Positions 38,768 through 47,066 of a DNA stretch of 64,000 nt are shown in pieces (positions within the stretch are counted from its first letter, which is position 1; the number at the start of each line of letters is the position of its first letter). The position numbers were made by a program, and so were the translations under genes. The notes below the pieces were generated by a model. It saw only the letters and a program-made list of their open reading frames with translations, was not told the origin of the DNA and did not search any database. The DNA is from CBDBKL01 sp965116215 (lineage in GTDB: Bacteria > Bdellovibrionota > Bdellovibrionia > Bdellovibrionales > JAKFYE01), in NCBI GenBank assembly GCA_965116215.1, contig OZ220494.1:372001-436000 (forward strand), given 5' to 3'.

Positions 38768-39337
38768 TTATTTTGTGGCTTCTTTAAGGTCAATTGTCTT
38801 ATCACCTTTATTCCAGTTACAAGGACAGAGTTCATCTGTTTGCAAGGCATCTAAAATACGTAGGACTTCTTTTGGGTTTCGACCTACGCTGAGATCAGTG
38901 ACCATAGAGAAGCGAATAATACCATCTGGATCCACAATAAATACAGCACGCTGTGCAATGCCCTCTGCTTTATCGAGGATGCCAAGTGCTGTGCTGAGTT
39001 CACGTTTCACATCAGCTAGCATGAGAATAGGGAGATCACGGAGTTCTTCTTGGTGTTTGCGCCAAGCCCAATGTGTAAATTCACTATCTGTACTGGCGGT
39101 CAGAAGGACAGAGTCTCTGTCGTTAAAATCTTCTTTCAGCTCTCCAAAGGCGGCTATTTCTGTAGGACAGATAAAGGTAAAATCTTTTGGGTAGAAAAAG
39201 ACAGTGAGCCACTTACCTTTATGGACTTCATTGGTGACCTTGACGAAGACATTATCAATATTGATGTCGTCGAATTTTTTATCGGTTACGGCTGTCAGGC
39301 TAAATTCAGGAAAACGATCTCCCACTCCCATTGTCAT
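38768..39337 (-). CDS. ahpC: Alkyl hydroperoxide reductase C (2-Cys peroxiredoxin)
   Basis: The 189-residue peroxiredoxin has its peroxidatic Cys57 in FFYPKDFTFICPTE. A C-terminal ELCPCNW motif (C171, C173) is as in the actinobacterial AhpC that works with AhpD. It reduces hydrogen peroxide and organic peroxides. SD AAAGGAG precedes the ATG. It is transcribed divergently from oxyR, with a likely OxyR operator in the 196-base gap. Confidence 0.94.
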   Translation of the reverse strand: MTMGVGDRFPEFSLTAVTDKKFDDINIDNVFVKVTNEVHKGKWLTVFFYPKDFTFICPTEIAAFGELKEDFNDRDSVLLTASTDSEFTHWAWRKHQEELRDLPILMLADVKRELSTALGILDKAEGIAQRAVFIVDPDGIIRFSMVTDLSVGRNPKEVLRILDALQTDELCPCNWNKGDKTIDLKEATK

Positions 39338-39430
39338 TTGTGTCTCCTTTGTTCAATAAGTTTTATTTTCTGTTTTAAAAGAATAATAATAAACTTTATA
39401 TATGTACAATCGTTTGTTTTAATTATATTA

Positions 39431-39465
39431 ATAGATATTATCTATGACTAAATAGAGAAGGGTAT
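39431..39465. promoter_or_regulatory. Likely OxyR operator between ahpC and oxyR
   Basis: The gap contains ATAG (39431-39434), seven bases, CTAT (39442-39445), six bases, ATAG (39452-39455), six bases, GTAT (39462-39465). The known OxyR site is ATAG-N7-CTAT-N7-ATAG-N7-CTAT. The first half is perfect, and the second half is one base tighter at two spacings with one mismatch. Its position between divergent ahpC and oxyR fits peroxide-induced control of both. Confidence 0.5.
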
Positions 39466-39533
39466 TTTTGATATCTCTTTCAGAAGAGATACAATGATTT
39501 TAGATTTTTCTTAATTTTTAAAGGTAGTTAGAT

Positions 39534-40424
39534 ATGAATCTTAGAGATTTACATTATATCGTTGCTGTAGCTCATTTACAACATTTTGGGCGAGCTGCGG
39601 AGAAGTGTTGTGTGAGTCAGCCGACTTTAAGTGGTCAGATTAAGAAGTTAGAGGATGAATTGGGGGTGAGATTATTTGAGCGGACGAATAGACGTGTAAT
39701 ACCTACAGATGTGGGGATCCGTATTTTGAGTTCAGCGAGGCGTATTTTGGAGGAGGAAAGGGTGATGAGTGAAGTGGCTAAGAGTGCTCAGGATCCTTTA
39801 GCGGGAAAATTTCGTTTAGGTGCTTTTCCGACTCTTGCGACATATGTGTTTCCAAAATTTGTATCCCAAGTCAGGAGAAAATTGCCTTTGTTACGATTGA
39901 TATTGATTGAAGAAAAGACAGCTTCTTTGCTGGATCAACTGAAGAGGGGTGAAATTGATGCGGCTTTATTGGCATTACCTTTATCAAAAGATTCTTTAGC
40001 GGGTGATTTTTTAGTGAGTCAAAAGTTATTTGATGATGAGTTTTATTTAGCTGTGATTTCGGATCACGAGTTGGCGTCTTATAAGAGAATCCGTCAAGAT
40101 ATACTTTCACGTTATCCTTTACTTTTACTAGAGGAGGGTCATTGTTTGCGTGATCAAGCTTTAGAGCTTTGTAAATTACATAACGGGGGTGAGGTGGAGG
40201 ATTTTAAGGCGACGGGACTTGAGACGTTGAGGCAGATGGTGAAGGCAGGGACGGGGATTACATTGATTCCTAAAATTGCTACGAGTAGAAATGAGAGAGG
40301 TATTTGTTATATTCCATTTGTTAAGCCTGCTCCGACTCGAACGATTGGTTTGGTTTGGCGGAAGACAACTTCTCGGGAAGAGGTTTTAAAATATTTTGTC
40401 AAAATATTTTCACTATTGTTTTGA
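39534..40424 (+). CDS. oxyR: Hydrogen-peroxide-sensing LysR regulator OxyR
   Basis: The 296-residue LysR-family protein has a winged HTH (MNLRDLHYIVAVA...GRAAEKCCVSQPTLSGQIKKLE) and the redox loop EEGHCLRDQALELC. C204 and C213 are spaced like E. coli C199/C208, and the HCLRDQA core is the same. Oxidation forms a disulfide and activates peroxide defence genes. The neighbours ahpC and ahpD are the obvious targets. Confidence 0.93.
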   Translation: MNLRDLHYIVAVAHLQHFGRAAEKCCVSQPTLSGQIKKLEDELGVRLFERTNRRVIPTDVGIRILSSARRILEEERVMSEVAKSAQDPLAGKFRLGAFPTLATYVFPKFVSQVRRKLPLLRLILIEEKTASLLDQLKRGEIDAALLALPLSKDSLAGDFLVSQKLFDDEFYLAVISDHELASYKRIRQDILSRYPLLLLEEGHCLRDQALELCKLHNGGEVEDFKATGLETLRQMVKAGTGITLIPKIATSRNERGICYIPFVKPAPTRTIGLVWRKTTSREEVLKYFVKIFSLLF

Positions 40425-40855
40425 GTCCAATAGAATTTTTATTGATACTGGGTAATAAACAGATTTGTACTTTTATTCAATCGTCTACAAATAGTTGATG
40501 ATTTCTCTAAATGACTTCTCAGAAATTTGGGAACAGATGAAAATTTGTACTTTCCAATGAGTGTAAACCCTATCAAAAAGCCCTTAAGTTCTCTTGAGTC
40601 TAAGTTTTTTAAAATAATGCTTGAAGTGGCTACCTTACAAAAAGGGATTATTTTAGTGAACTGAGTTGATTTCTTATGCAGGATATAATATTTCCTATTC
40701 TTTTGAAATCATCTCTAAGTTTTGGAAGACTATTGTAAATCTTCAGTAAATCTTTGACTGGATAGGACCAGCGATGTTTAATCTTGTGAGGATCATCCAA
40801 GGCTATTTTAAAAATCCAAATATGGGTGATGTTTATAATCAATGAGGAGGTCTAT
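40425..40855. other. Intergenic gap, no firm gene
   Basis: There are 430 bases between oxyR and the Sel1 gene. A 64-codon minus-strand frame (40648-40842, TTG start, no SD) has protein-like composition (WIFKIALDDPHKIKHRW) and may be a remnant. It covers the SD of the next gene, so I do not call it. No other structure is seen. Confidence 0.35.
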
Positions 40856-41530
40856 ATGAAATTGGAAATAAGGTCATTTAAAAAGCCTATGGTGTTAGCT
40901 AATACTGTCTTACTTTTCGTTGTTTGCTTCTGGTCTTCCTTGTCTTATGGGGCTAATGAAAAGTCAGAAGATTTTAAACAGACTGAAGCAGCGGCAAGGG
41001 AGGGGCATCCAGAGGCACAACATAGACTTGGTATGATGTATGTTGCAGGAGAAGATGTTAAAATAGATTTTAAAAAGGCTTTTCAATGGTTTGAAGCAGC
41101 TGCAAAGCAAGGTTATGCAACGGCTCAGCATGGTCTTGGTATTATGTATTATAGCGGTGAGGGGGTTGAAAGAGATTTTCAAAAGGCCATTTCATGGGTG
41201 AGAGCAGCAGCAAAACAGGGGGATAGGAATGCACAGCATGATCTTGCTGTCATTTATAGTAAAGGAGAAGCTGTTCCAAGAGATCCTAAAAAAGCGGCCA
41301 AGTGGCTTAAAGCAGCAGTAATGAAAGGTCATGCGAGTGCCGAATATTTACTGGGTTTGGCTTATTTTGCAGGAGAAGGGGTTGAAAGAGATTTTAACAA
41401 AGGTTTGGCATGGGTTGAATCAGCAGCAAGACAAGGGCATGTAGAGGCCATCGCTCTTCTTGAGGAGATCCATATGGAACGGTCAGAAAGAGCATTGATA
41501 GGAGAATACGACTACGATGAGTGTTATTAA
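40856..41530 (+). CDS. Exported Sel1-repeat protein
   Basis: The 224-residue protein has a signal peptide (...FWSSLSYGA) and five Sel1 repeats (for example EAAAREGHPEAQHRLGMMYVAGEDV). ATG 40856 has GAGGAGG five bases upstream, which decides the start. The leader is similar to that of the protease/Sel1 protein at 272, so the two are paralogues. Unlike that protein, it has no protease domain, and it ends in a 25-residue acidic tail. It probably mediates protein contacts in the envelope. Confidence 0.85.
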   Translation: MKLEIRSFKKPMVLANTVLLFVVCFWSSLSYGANEKSEDFKQTEAAAREGHPEAQHRLGMMYVAGEDVKIDFKKAFQWFEAAAKQGYATAQHGLGIMYYSGEGVERDFQKAISWVRAAAKQGDRNAQHDLAVIYSKGEAVPRDPKKAAKWLKAAVMKGHASAEYLLGLAYFAGEGVERDFNKGLAWVESAARQGHVEAIALLEEIHMERSERALIGEYDYDECY

Positions 41531-41836
41531 AGTATTTTTGTATCTACAATAATAATATATGAAGAAAAATAAATGGACTGCATTGAGTTCATTTCTAAGT
41601 GTAAATTACCCATACTTTTTCAGAGTTCATATTACTATCGCTTGCCCCCTAGAGGAAAGGTAAACTACTCATACGCTCTCAGAGTTCATTCACATTTGCT
41701 CATACTAGAATGTTATCAGTTTTGTGATCACTAGAGTATATGTTCAAAATGTGCTGAGAGGGTGAACCATCAATTAGGATTCGGAGGAGCTGCTTTATAG
41801 CCCAACAAATCACGCAAATAATTTTTTTAAATAAGT
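41531..41836. other. Gene-free gap with degenerate direct repeats
   Basis: The gap lies between convergent Sel1 and DUF3800 genes. A 30-base unit at 41601-41630 recurs at 41660-41689 with about 25 of 30 bases identical, a period of 59. The end word GAGTTCAT also appears at 41585. No ORF is seen. Confidence 0.5.
41601..41689. repeat. Imperfect 30-bp direct repeat, 59-bp period
   Basis: The two units run GTAAATTACCCATAC...CAGAGTTCAT and GTAAACTACTCATAC...CAGAGTTCAT. They lie directly downstream of the DUF3800/beta-flower pair. They could be a remnant of an element end. Only two copies are clear. Confidence 0.5.
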
Positions 41837-42607
41837 TCATTTTTTGCAAAGTCGGTCTATTTTAGTTGTGTAGTGAGGATAGGAAATCAATCCAATACCT
41901 TTAATATTTCTTCTTATGTTTCTGAAACGAGGCTTAAGCATATTGAAGTATATATCATTTTTTCCTTTTACAGCAGAAGCAACGCTACCAGCTACATAGT
42001 CCGCTATTTGTATCAATGGATTATGGGATTCAAAAGAAAAATAAATAGAAGGTTCTAATAAGCTAAGTACGACAGGTGTTTTAATTGGGGAACTCCAATT
42101 TTTTGAGTGAAGAGTAGCTGTTTCCTTCCGGATGTTATAATATGTTTCGCTAAATGGAAGTGCTTCTTCCTTTCCCGGATAAGCTAATATTATAGAACCT
42201 CTGTGTTTGCCAGAAGATTGTCTTTCTGACATAAAAAATTCAAGTCTTACAGATAAGTCATTTATAAGTTGGGAGGCCATTTTAGTAAAACTTAAACTTT
42301 TCGTTCCGTCATAGTATGCGCTTATTAAAGTAACTTCAGAAGAAGAAATAAGAGAAACAACTTTTTTACGAAATTTATTTTGGTCTTTTATATTTTTTTG
42401 TGCAATATATCTTTTATTATTTCTCGGATTAAATTTTATTGGGTCAAAAGGATTTAATTTAAAATTCTTTTTTAGTTTAAAAAGTTCTTCTATTAGAGAG
42501 TCTTCAGCAGACTCTTCAATAATAAGCCCACCCCATACCATATATTTTGGTTTATTACGATTTCCACCCCACTTACTATCATCTAAGTAGAGGGTATATA
42601 AGCTCAC
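41837..42607 (-). CDS. DUF3800-domain protein
   Basis: The 256-residue protein starts at GTG. The N-terminal TLYLDDSKWGG...YMVWGGLII and C-terminal IQIADYVAGSVASAVKG are hallmarks of DUF3800, a family with conserved acidic residues that is suspected of an RNase H-like nuclease fold. The family is common on mobile and defence islands. The start shares one base with the stop of the beta-flower gene, so the two are translated together. Biochemical function is unknown. Confidence 0.75.
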   Translation of the reverse strand: MSLYTLYLDDSKWGGNRNKPKYMVWGGLIIEESAEDSLIEELFKLKKNFKLNPFDPIKFNPRNNKRYIAQKNIKDQNKFRKKVVSLISSSEVTLISAYYDGTKSLSFTKMASQLINDLSVRLEFFMSERQSSGKHRGSIILAYPGKEEALPFSETYYNIRKETATLHSKNWSSPIKTPVVLSLLEPSIYFSFESHNPLIQIADYVAGSVASAVKGKNDIYFNMLKPRFRNIRRNIKGIGLISYPHYTTKIDRLCKK

Positions 42608-42981
42608 TAAGGTATCATCAAAGTTGAGGGTTTTTTATCAGCCCATTCTTTTTTAAAATCTGGCCGAGAGGAAGGCTTTTCTTGAGATACTGGCTTCAAT
42701 GGAGGTGTTGGCAATTTAACAAAACTTTTAGGTATTTTTGTTGAAGGAAAAACGGGGTGACATTTTCCATTTGCATTTTTCACAAAACCAACACATTTTC
42801 CGCTCAAATCTCTTAAAATCCCGTCATCAAACCATCCTCTTTGAGTGCCATTAAAATCATGCACTCTATCTTTTTCTATGTATCCTGCATATATGTTATG
42901 CCTACAACTTGCTAGGTAATCTTTTCTTACAATTCTTAATGAAGGTGTACCTTTTCGGTCAAAAATTACATCTTTCATCAT
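42607..42981 (-). CDS. 4-fold beta-flower domain protein
   Basis: The 124-residue protein contains short repeated beta units: VIFDRKGTPSLRIV, HNIYAGYIEKDRVHDFNG, TQRGWFDDGILRDLSG and KCVGFVKNANGKCHP. This matches the pattern annotated as 4-fold beta flower. A Pro/Lys-rich tail follows. Function is unknown in the family. It is the first gene of a two-gene unit with DUF3800. No clear SD is visible before the doubled ATG. Confidence 0.65.
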   Translation of the reverse strand: MMKDVIFDRKGTPSLRIVRKDYLASCRHNIYAGYIEKDRVHDFNGTQRGWFDDGILRDLSGKCVGFVKNANGKCHPVFPSTKIPKSFVKLPTPPLKPVSQEKPSSRPDFKKEWADKKPSTLMIP

Positions 42982-43290
42982 TTATTATAATAATAGATTT
43001 TCTAATCAGAGTCAAATTAGTTGATTATTGGCTTTTTTGGGTATTTATAGTGTATTGTTGTAGTATATTCATTTACCTAATAATTAGAAACCTATCAATA
43101 AGGAAAGGCTCTTTTTATTGTCCAGGCTTTTTAAGCTAAAGAAGTTTCTGTTCTGTGAAATAATATTTATACCTAATTTTTATATTAACATTTAGACTTT
43201 CATTATTCCGTCTTTTTAAGACATTATTCTGTAGTTTATCTTTGAATTTTTTATACTTTTTAGTCAATAAGATACTTAAACTAAGTTTTT
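42982..43290. other. AT-rich gap, no gene seen
   Basis: The gap lies between the divergent beta-flower gene and the dinD-like remnant. It is very AT-rich with scattered stops. Nothing is recognised. Confidence 0.35.
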
Positions 43291-43797
43291 CACATTTTAC
43301 TGCTACTTTATCTTCTTGGATATGAAAAATGGTCTAATTTTTAGAGGGTTATTTCTAAAGCACAAACAGCTTGTGAAAATTCTGGGCATAAAATATCAGA
43401 CCATTTTGCCGGCGTCGGCAAAATGATTCATCTTGGTTCAGAAAGTAACAGAGAGGTGTTTGATATGATGCTGACTCGTTATGCCTGTTATTTAATCGCT
43501 CAAAATGGTGATTCACAAAAAGAGGAAGTTGCTTTTGTTCAAACTTATTTTGCTATTCAAATGAGAAAGTTTGAAATTATCCAACAACGACTTTTAGAAT
43601 CAGAAAGGGTATCAGCTAGAAAGAAATTGGCTGACATGGAAAAAGAGCTTTCAGGTATTATTTATGAGCAAATTGGAAGTGATAAAAATTTTAGACATAT
43701 AGAGCAGAGAGTAACTCAAAGGTATGCAAAGGCTGTTGCTCTTTTGAGTTCAGATGTAGGAGAGAAAACATCTTCATTATTTGATACGGCTAAGTAA
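43285..43797 (+). pseudogene. Broken dinD/BRO-N-like gene
   Basis: In one frame the stretch reads YLLGYEKWSNF, TAG (43342-43344), RVISKAQTACENSGHKISDHF, then MIHLGSESNREV, LTRYACYLIAQN and QTYFAIQ. This is the conserved order of DinD-type proteins (LGY..W.NF..VI.KA..AC.NSG..I.DHF; RYACYLI.QNGD; QTYFA). The normal start is missing, a stop interrupts the N-terminal domain, and the C-terminal end after IIYEQ is short and diverged. The longest intact part from ATG 43423 is 124 residues. DinD is a LexA-controlled DNA-damage protein in E. coli; this copy is very unlikely to work in full. Confidence 0.75.
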
Positions 43798-43883
43798 AAT
43801 TATTTTGTTCTGGCTTTTAAAAAATCACGCAAAAATTGATTTCATTCCGAAAAACTCCAGTATTTAAAGGACTAGAAAGATAA

Positions 43884-43960
<77 letters not shown>

Positions 43961-44425
43961 CACTTTATTCTTTTTATTATAAAAAATATTGTATTACTCT
44001 TATATCCTTCTTCCTGTCTATTCATCAATACAAACGAAGCTAAAAAGCATCAGAATTATACAGAATCACAGTATAATAAATAAGAGCATCTGTCATTGAC
44101 TGGCTATTTATATAGGACGGTCTAGAAGAGCATTTATAATACGAAAGGTCTGGCGTGATATAAAAGAGTTAGGCTCTCTTTGTTCCTTATTCAGGATACT
44201 CGAGCAAAATAGGGATCAGGGATAGATGAGCCTCATTAAAAACTCTCATTTTACATATCACTAAAAATAAAATTTCTCTTTTATTTCAATAATTTAATTA
44301 GAACTATGGAGAGATAACTTTAGATAAAAATTCACCACTAAAAGATCTTTTAAATGGTGTGACAATGGATATACTTGCTTTAGCAAAGGTAATTGAAAAA
44401 TTCATTAAAACTTCTATATATGGCT
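43961..44425. other. Intergenic gap, no firm gene
   Basis: There are 465 bases between tRNA-Asp and the ureohydrolase gene, covering the tRNA promoter. A frame at 44308-44432 reads ITLDKNSPLKDLLNGVTMDILALAKVIEKF and may be a gene fragment, but it has no start of its own. Nothing else is recognised. Confidence 0.35.
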
Positions 44426-45385
44426 TTATTTAATTAAACGGTGAATAATTTGGGCAGCCAGACGGGCTGTATACGGTTTTTTATCTTCTAGTCGAGGAGC
44501 CACTTCATAGAGTCCTAAAACCTGAATATCTAGTCTTCGCTTTAACACCTCAAGAACTCTCATAAAACTTATAGGATCTAGACCCGTAGGTAAACTGTGG
44601 CTGCATCCCTTAGCATAGGCTGAAGAAAAAACGTCAATATCAATACTTAAAAATGTGGGAACAGAAGGCCTAGAAATCCAAGGTTCTAAAAATTTCAATA
44701 TTTGAAGATCTGGAGACTCTCCCGAAAGAACAATATCTTCCCACCATAAGATATGTGCGCCTTGAGAGAGAGCCCAGCGTGTATGGTCTAGGCTATTACA
44801 TTCTTCTTGAACTCCAATTTCAAGAAAATCAAATTTTTTAAAATTGGAAAGAAGACGATAAAAAGATGTGCCACTTGATAAACCCTTATCTAAAGGTCTA
44901 ACGTCTAAATGGGCATCAAAATTAATCACCAAAGGACGTTGTTGGCTTTTTACCGTTTTTAGAAAAGCGGAACCATCTGCATACCCATAATCATGTCCTC
45001 CGCCTAAACCAATCCACTTGGCTTCAGCTTGTAAAACTTTTGGCAGAGCATTTTCAGTTAATTCATGACGCCTCTTTAATGGGACTTGTGTATAAATATT
45101 CCCTAAATCTTTCAGAACAGGAAATTTCTCTGTCAATGTCATTCGATAGAGTTCCCTACGTATATAATCAGGGCCTTCGCTAGCCCCTAAACGGCCTCCA
45201 TTGAGCCCGACCCCTTCGTCATCTGGATAGCCTAGTAAAACAATATCATTTTTCTTTAATTCTGAAAGTCCCTCTTCATCTATAAGTTGGACAACATCAC
45301 CTAAACGTTTGTCTGTTGGATCTTGTTTAGAAAAAAGGACTTCAGAGTCCAAAGTTTTATAATTTCTTTTATTTTGCTTTTTCAT
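44426..45385 (-). CDS. Arginase/agmatinase/formimidoylglutamase family hydrolase
   Basis: The 319-residue ureohydrolase has the binuclear Mn site motifs GLGGGHDYGYADG, VINFDAHLDVRP and LSIDIDVFSSAYAKGCSHSLPTGLDP. The SIDIDVF...P-G-L style is closest to formimidoylglutamase (HutG), which would release formamide from formiminoglutamate, but no other histidine-degradation gene is nearby. Agmatinase activity cannot be excluded. SD AGAGAG precedes the ATG. Confidence 0.8.
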   Translation of the reverse strand: MKKQNKRNYKTLDSEVLFSKQDPTDKRLGDVVQLIDEEGLSELKKNDIVLLGYPDDEGVGLNGGRLGASEGPDYIRRELYRMTLTEKFPVLKDLGNIYTQVPLKRRHELTENALPKVLQAEAKWIGLGGGHDYGYADGSAFLKTVKSQQRPLVINFDAHLDVRPLDKGLSSGTSFYRLLSNFKKFDFLEIGVQEECNSLDHTRWALSQGAHILWWEDIVLSGESPDLQILKFLEPWISRPSVPTFLSIDIDVFSSAYAKGCSHSLPTGLDPISFMRVLEVLKRRLDIQVLGLYEVAPRLEDKKPYTARLAAQIIHRLIK

Positions 45386-45733
45386 CTCTCTTTCATATAT
45401 CTCTTTCTATTGGACTTATAAACATCAATTTTTTAAGACGGCTTTAATACTAACACGGCGATGTTTGTATTTTCTCTTCTAGTAAAAAGCCCCTTTATTA
45501 AAAGTTTTTTCCTTATCTACTAATTGTTACGATAGGTTAGAGAGTCAGATTATATTGTACTTCTTAAAGAATATGAAGGAAGAAGAGTTTTGATGGCGTA
45601 TCTTGAAAGGAAACAAGCCTATTCTCTTTAAATCACCTATCCAGTCACGATTTTAGACTTTGCTACAAGCCTGCTTTGGAAAAAGGCTTTTATTTTTCTC
45701 TTAAAACGAGCCCTTTCAGAGAAATCGTCTCTA
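45386..45733. other. Intergenic gap containing a dispersed repeat
   Basis: There are 348 bases between two minus-strand genes. No ORF is seen. Repeat copy C occupies 45637-45711. Confidence 0.5.
45637..45711 (+). repeat. Dispersed intergenic repeat, copy C
   Basis: CTATCCAGTCACGATTTTAG, then GACTTTGCTACAAGCCTGC, then TTTGGAAAAAGGCTTTTATT follow the order of copy B at 7875-7950, with about four in five bases the same. Confidence 0.65.
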
Positions 45734-46747
45734 CTATTCAGAAGTCATAGCCTTTAAGGCCCAAAGAGCCATACCTTTGAGTTTTGGATGTCGAGAGAGT
45801 TCTAAGAGTTCTTTACGAAGTTCTTTAATATGTAAAGAGGCGATGACGCATATGGCATTACGTTTATGCTGAAGAGCTGAAAGTCGATTCAATGGAGTGG
45901 CTTTAAAATGTTTTAAAATTTGTCTATGAGAGGACGTTAATATCCATTGCAAGTCTTCAATGAGTTCTTTTCTTGTGGGCTCTCTATCATCTATTTTCTT
46001 TTCAAAAATTTTCTTATTCCACGGGCAAATTGTCTGACAAAGATCACAGCCAAAATACCAGTCTTTAATGGCTTCTTCATAACCACTAGGTGTTAAAGAT
46101 TTTCTCTCAATGGTTAAATAAGAAATACATTTATCCGCCTCTAAATATCTTGGAGAAGTAATAGCTTGCGTCGGGCAAATATCTATACACTTTGTACAAG
46201 TTCCACAACGATCTGGTTGAATATCAATAGGAGATGTTAAATCAAGTGTTGTATAAATTTCTCCAATAACAAACAAAGACCCTGTCTTTTCAGAAAGCAA
46301 GCACGTGTTTTTTCCAATCCAACCCAGACCAGCCCTGTAGGCAAGATCTCTTTCTAATATAGGAGCTGAATCTGTAAATGCAGCAAAATTGTGATCTGAA
46401 AATTCTTGTTTAAGACACTCTATAACCTTTTGAAGATGATCTTTTAACCAATAATGATAATCTTCTCCCTGTGCATAAAGTGCTGTTTTTAAGACTGTCT
46501 TTTTTTGAGGATGAGGATGAGGGAGATAGTCAACTGCAACAACAATTCCTGATTTAGCTTTCTTAAGAAGAGTATTTGGTTTCTCTTTATATTTTATATG
46601 TTCTTTGAGGTACTTCATATCTCCATAATGATTGTTGTCAATCCATGCTTTATAAAATGAAAAGCTCATGGGCTTATTTAATGTTGCAAATCCAAACCTC
46701 TCAAATCCATGAGTCTTTAATATATTTGATACCTTATCTTCTATCAC
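45734..46747 (-). CDS. queG: Epoxyqueuosine reductase QueG
   Basis: The 337-residue protein starts at GTG. It has the cobalamin-binding N-terminal part (DSAPILERDLAYRAGLGWIGKNTCLL) and two 4Fe-4S clusters (CGTCTKCIDICPTQAI and CDLCQTICPWNK). A HEAT-like C-terminus follows (RNAICVIASL). It reduces epoxyqueuosine to queuosine in tRNA with GUN anticodons, which include the tRNA-Asp(GUC) encoded at 43.9 kb. Confidence 0.93.
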   Translation of the reverse strand: MIEDKVSNILKTHGFERFGFATLNKPMSFSFYKAWIDNNHYGDMKYLKEHIKYKEKPNTLLKKAKSGIVVAVDYLPHPHPQKKTVLKTALYAQGEDYHYWLKDHLQKVIECLKQEFSDHNFAAFTDSAPILERDLAYRAGLGWIGKNTCLLSEKTGSLFVIGEIYTTLDLTSPIDIQPDRCGTCTKCIDICPTQAITSPRYLEADKCISYLTIERKSLTPSGYEEAIKDWYFGCDLCQTICPWNKKIFEKKIDDREPTRKELIEDLQWILTSSHRQILKHFKATPLNRLSALQHKRNAICVIASLHIKELRKELLELSRHPKLKGMALWALKAMTSE

Positions 46748-46929
46748 TTTTTCTATTATTAACTGACTTTGAATATTTATCCATTAAAAATAGTTATTTT
46801 TAATAAAAATTAAAAGAGGATATATAAAAATTTTTTTATCTCTTTTAAGTTTTTTAGTGATTTTCTAAGATTTAAAAATTTATCATCATGTGATGAACTT
46901 TAAAAGTAAAAAGGAAAAGGATAAAAATA

Positions 46930-47064
46930 ATGTTAGAGAGGCAATGGTCAACTCTATTGAATGTCTTGCAAAAAACAAGGATAGAGCAAATGTTTGATTC
47001 TCAAAAGTTATCGAGCGTGATGCTATTATCGACATTTCCTATAAAACAGTTTATCTTAGAATAA
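46930..47064 (+). CDS. Possible 44-aa small ORF upstream of the nucleotidyltransferase
   Basis: ATG 46930 follows AAGGAAAAGG (46911-46920). The ORF, beginning MLERQWSTLLNVLQKT, stops two bases before the GTG of the next gene. The next gene has almost no SD of its own, so coupling is possible. No family is recognised, and chance is a real alternative. Confidence 0.3.
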   Translation: MLERQWSTLLNVLQKTRIEQMFDSQKLSSVMLLSTFPIKQFILE

Positions 47065-47066
47065 TT

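Noticed and set aside
40648..40842. Minus-strand 64-codon frame with protein-like composition
   Set aside because: It starts at TTG without SD, overlaps the SD region of the Sel1 gene and matches no family I know.
42909..43139. Hydrophobic 76-codon frame opposite the beta-flower start
   Set aside because: It overlaps the coding start of a better-supported gene and its composition is that of AT-rich noise.
44308..44432. Short frame ITLDKNSPLKDLLNGVTMDIL considered as a VF530-like protein
   Set aside because: Only a loose resemblance, no start codon, and the expected C-terminal motif is absent.
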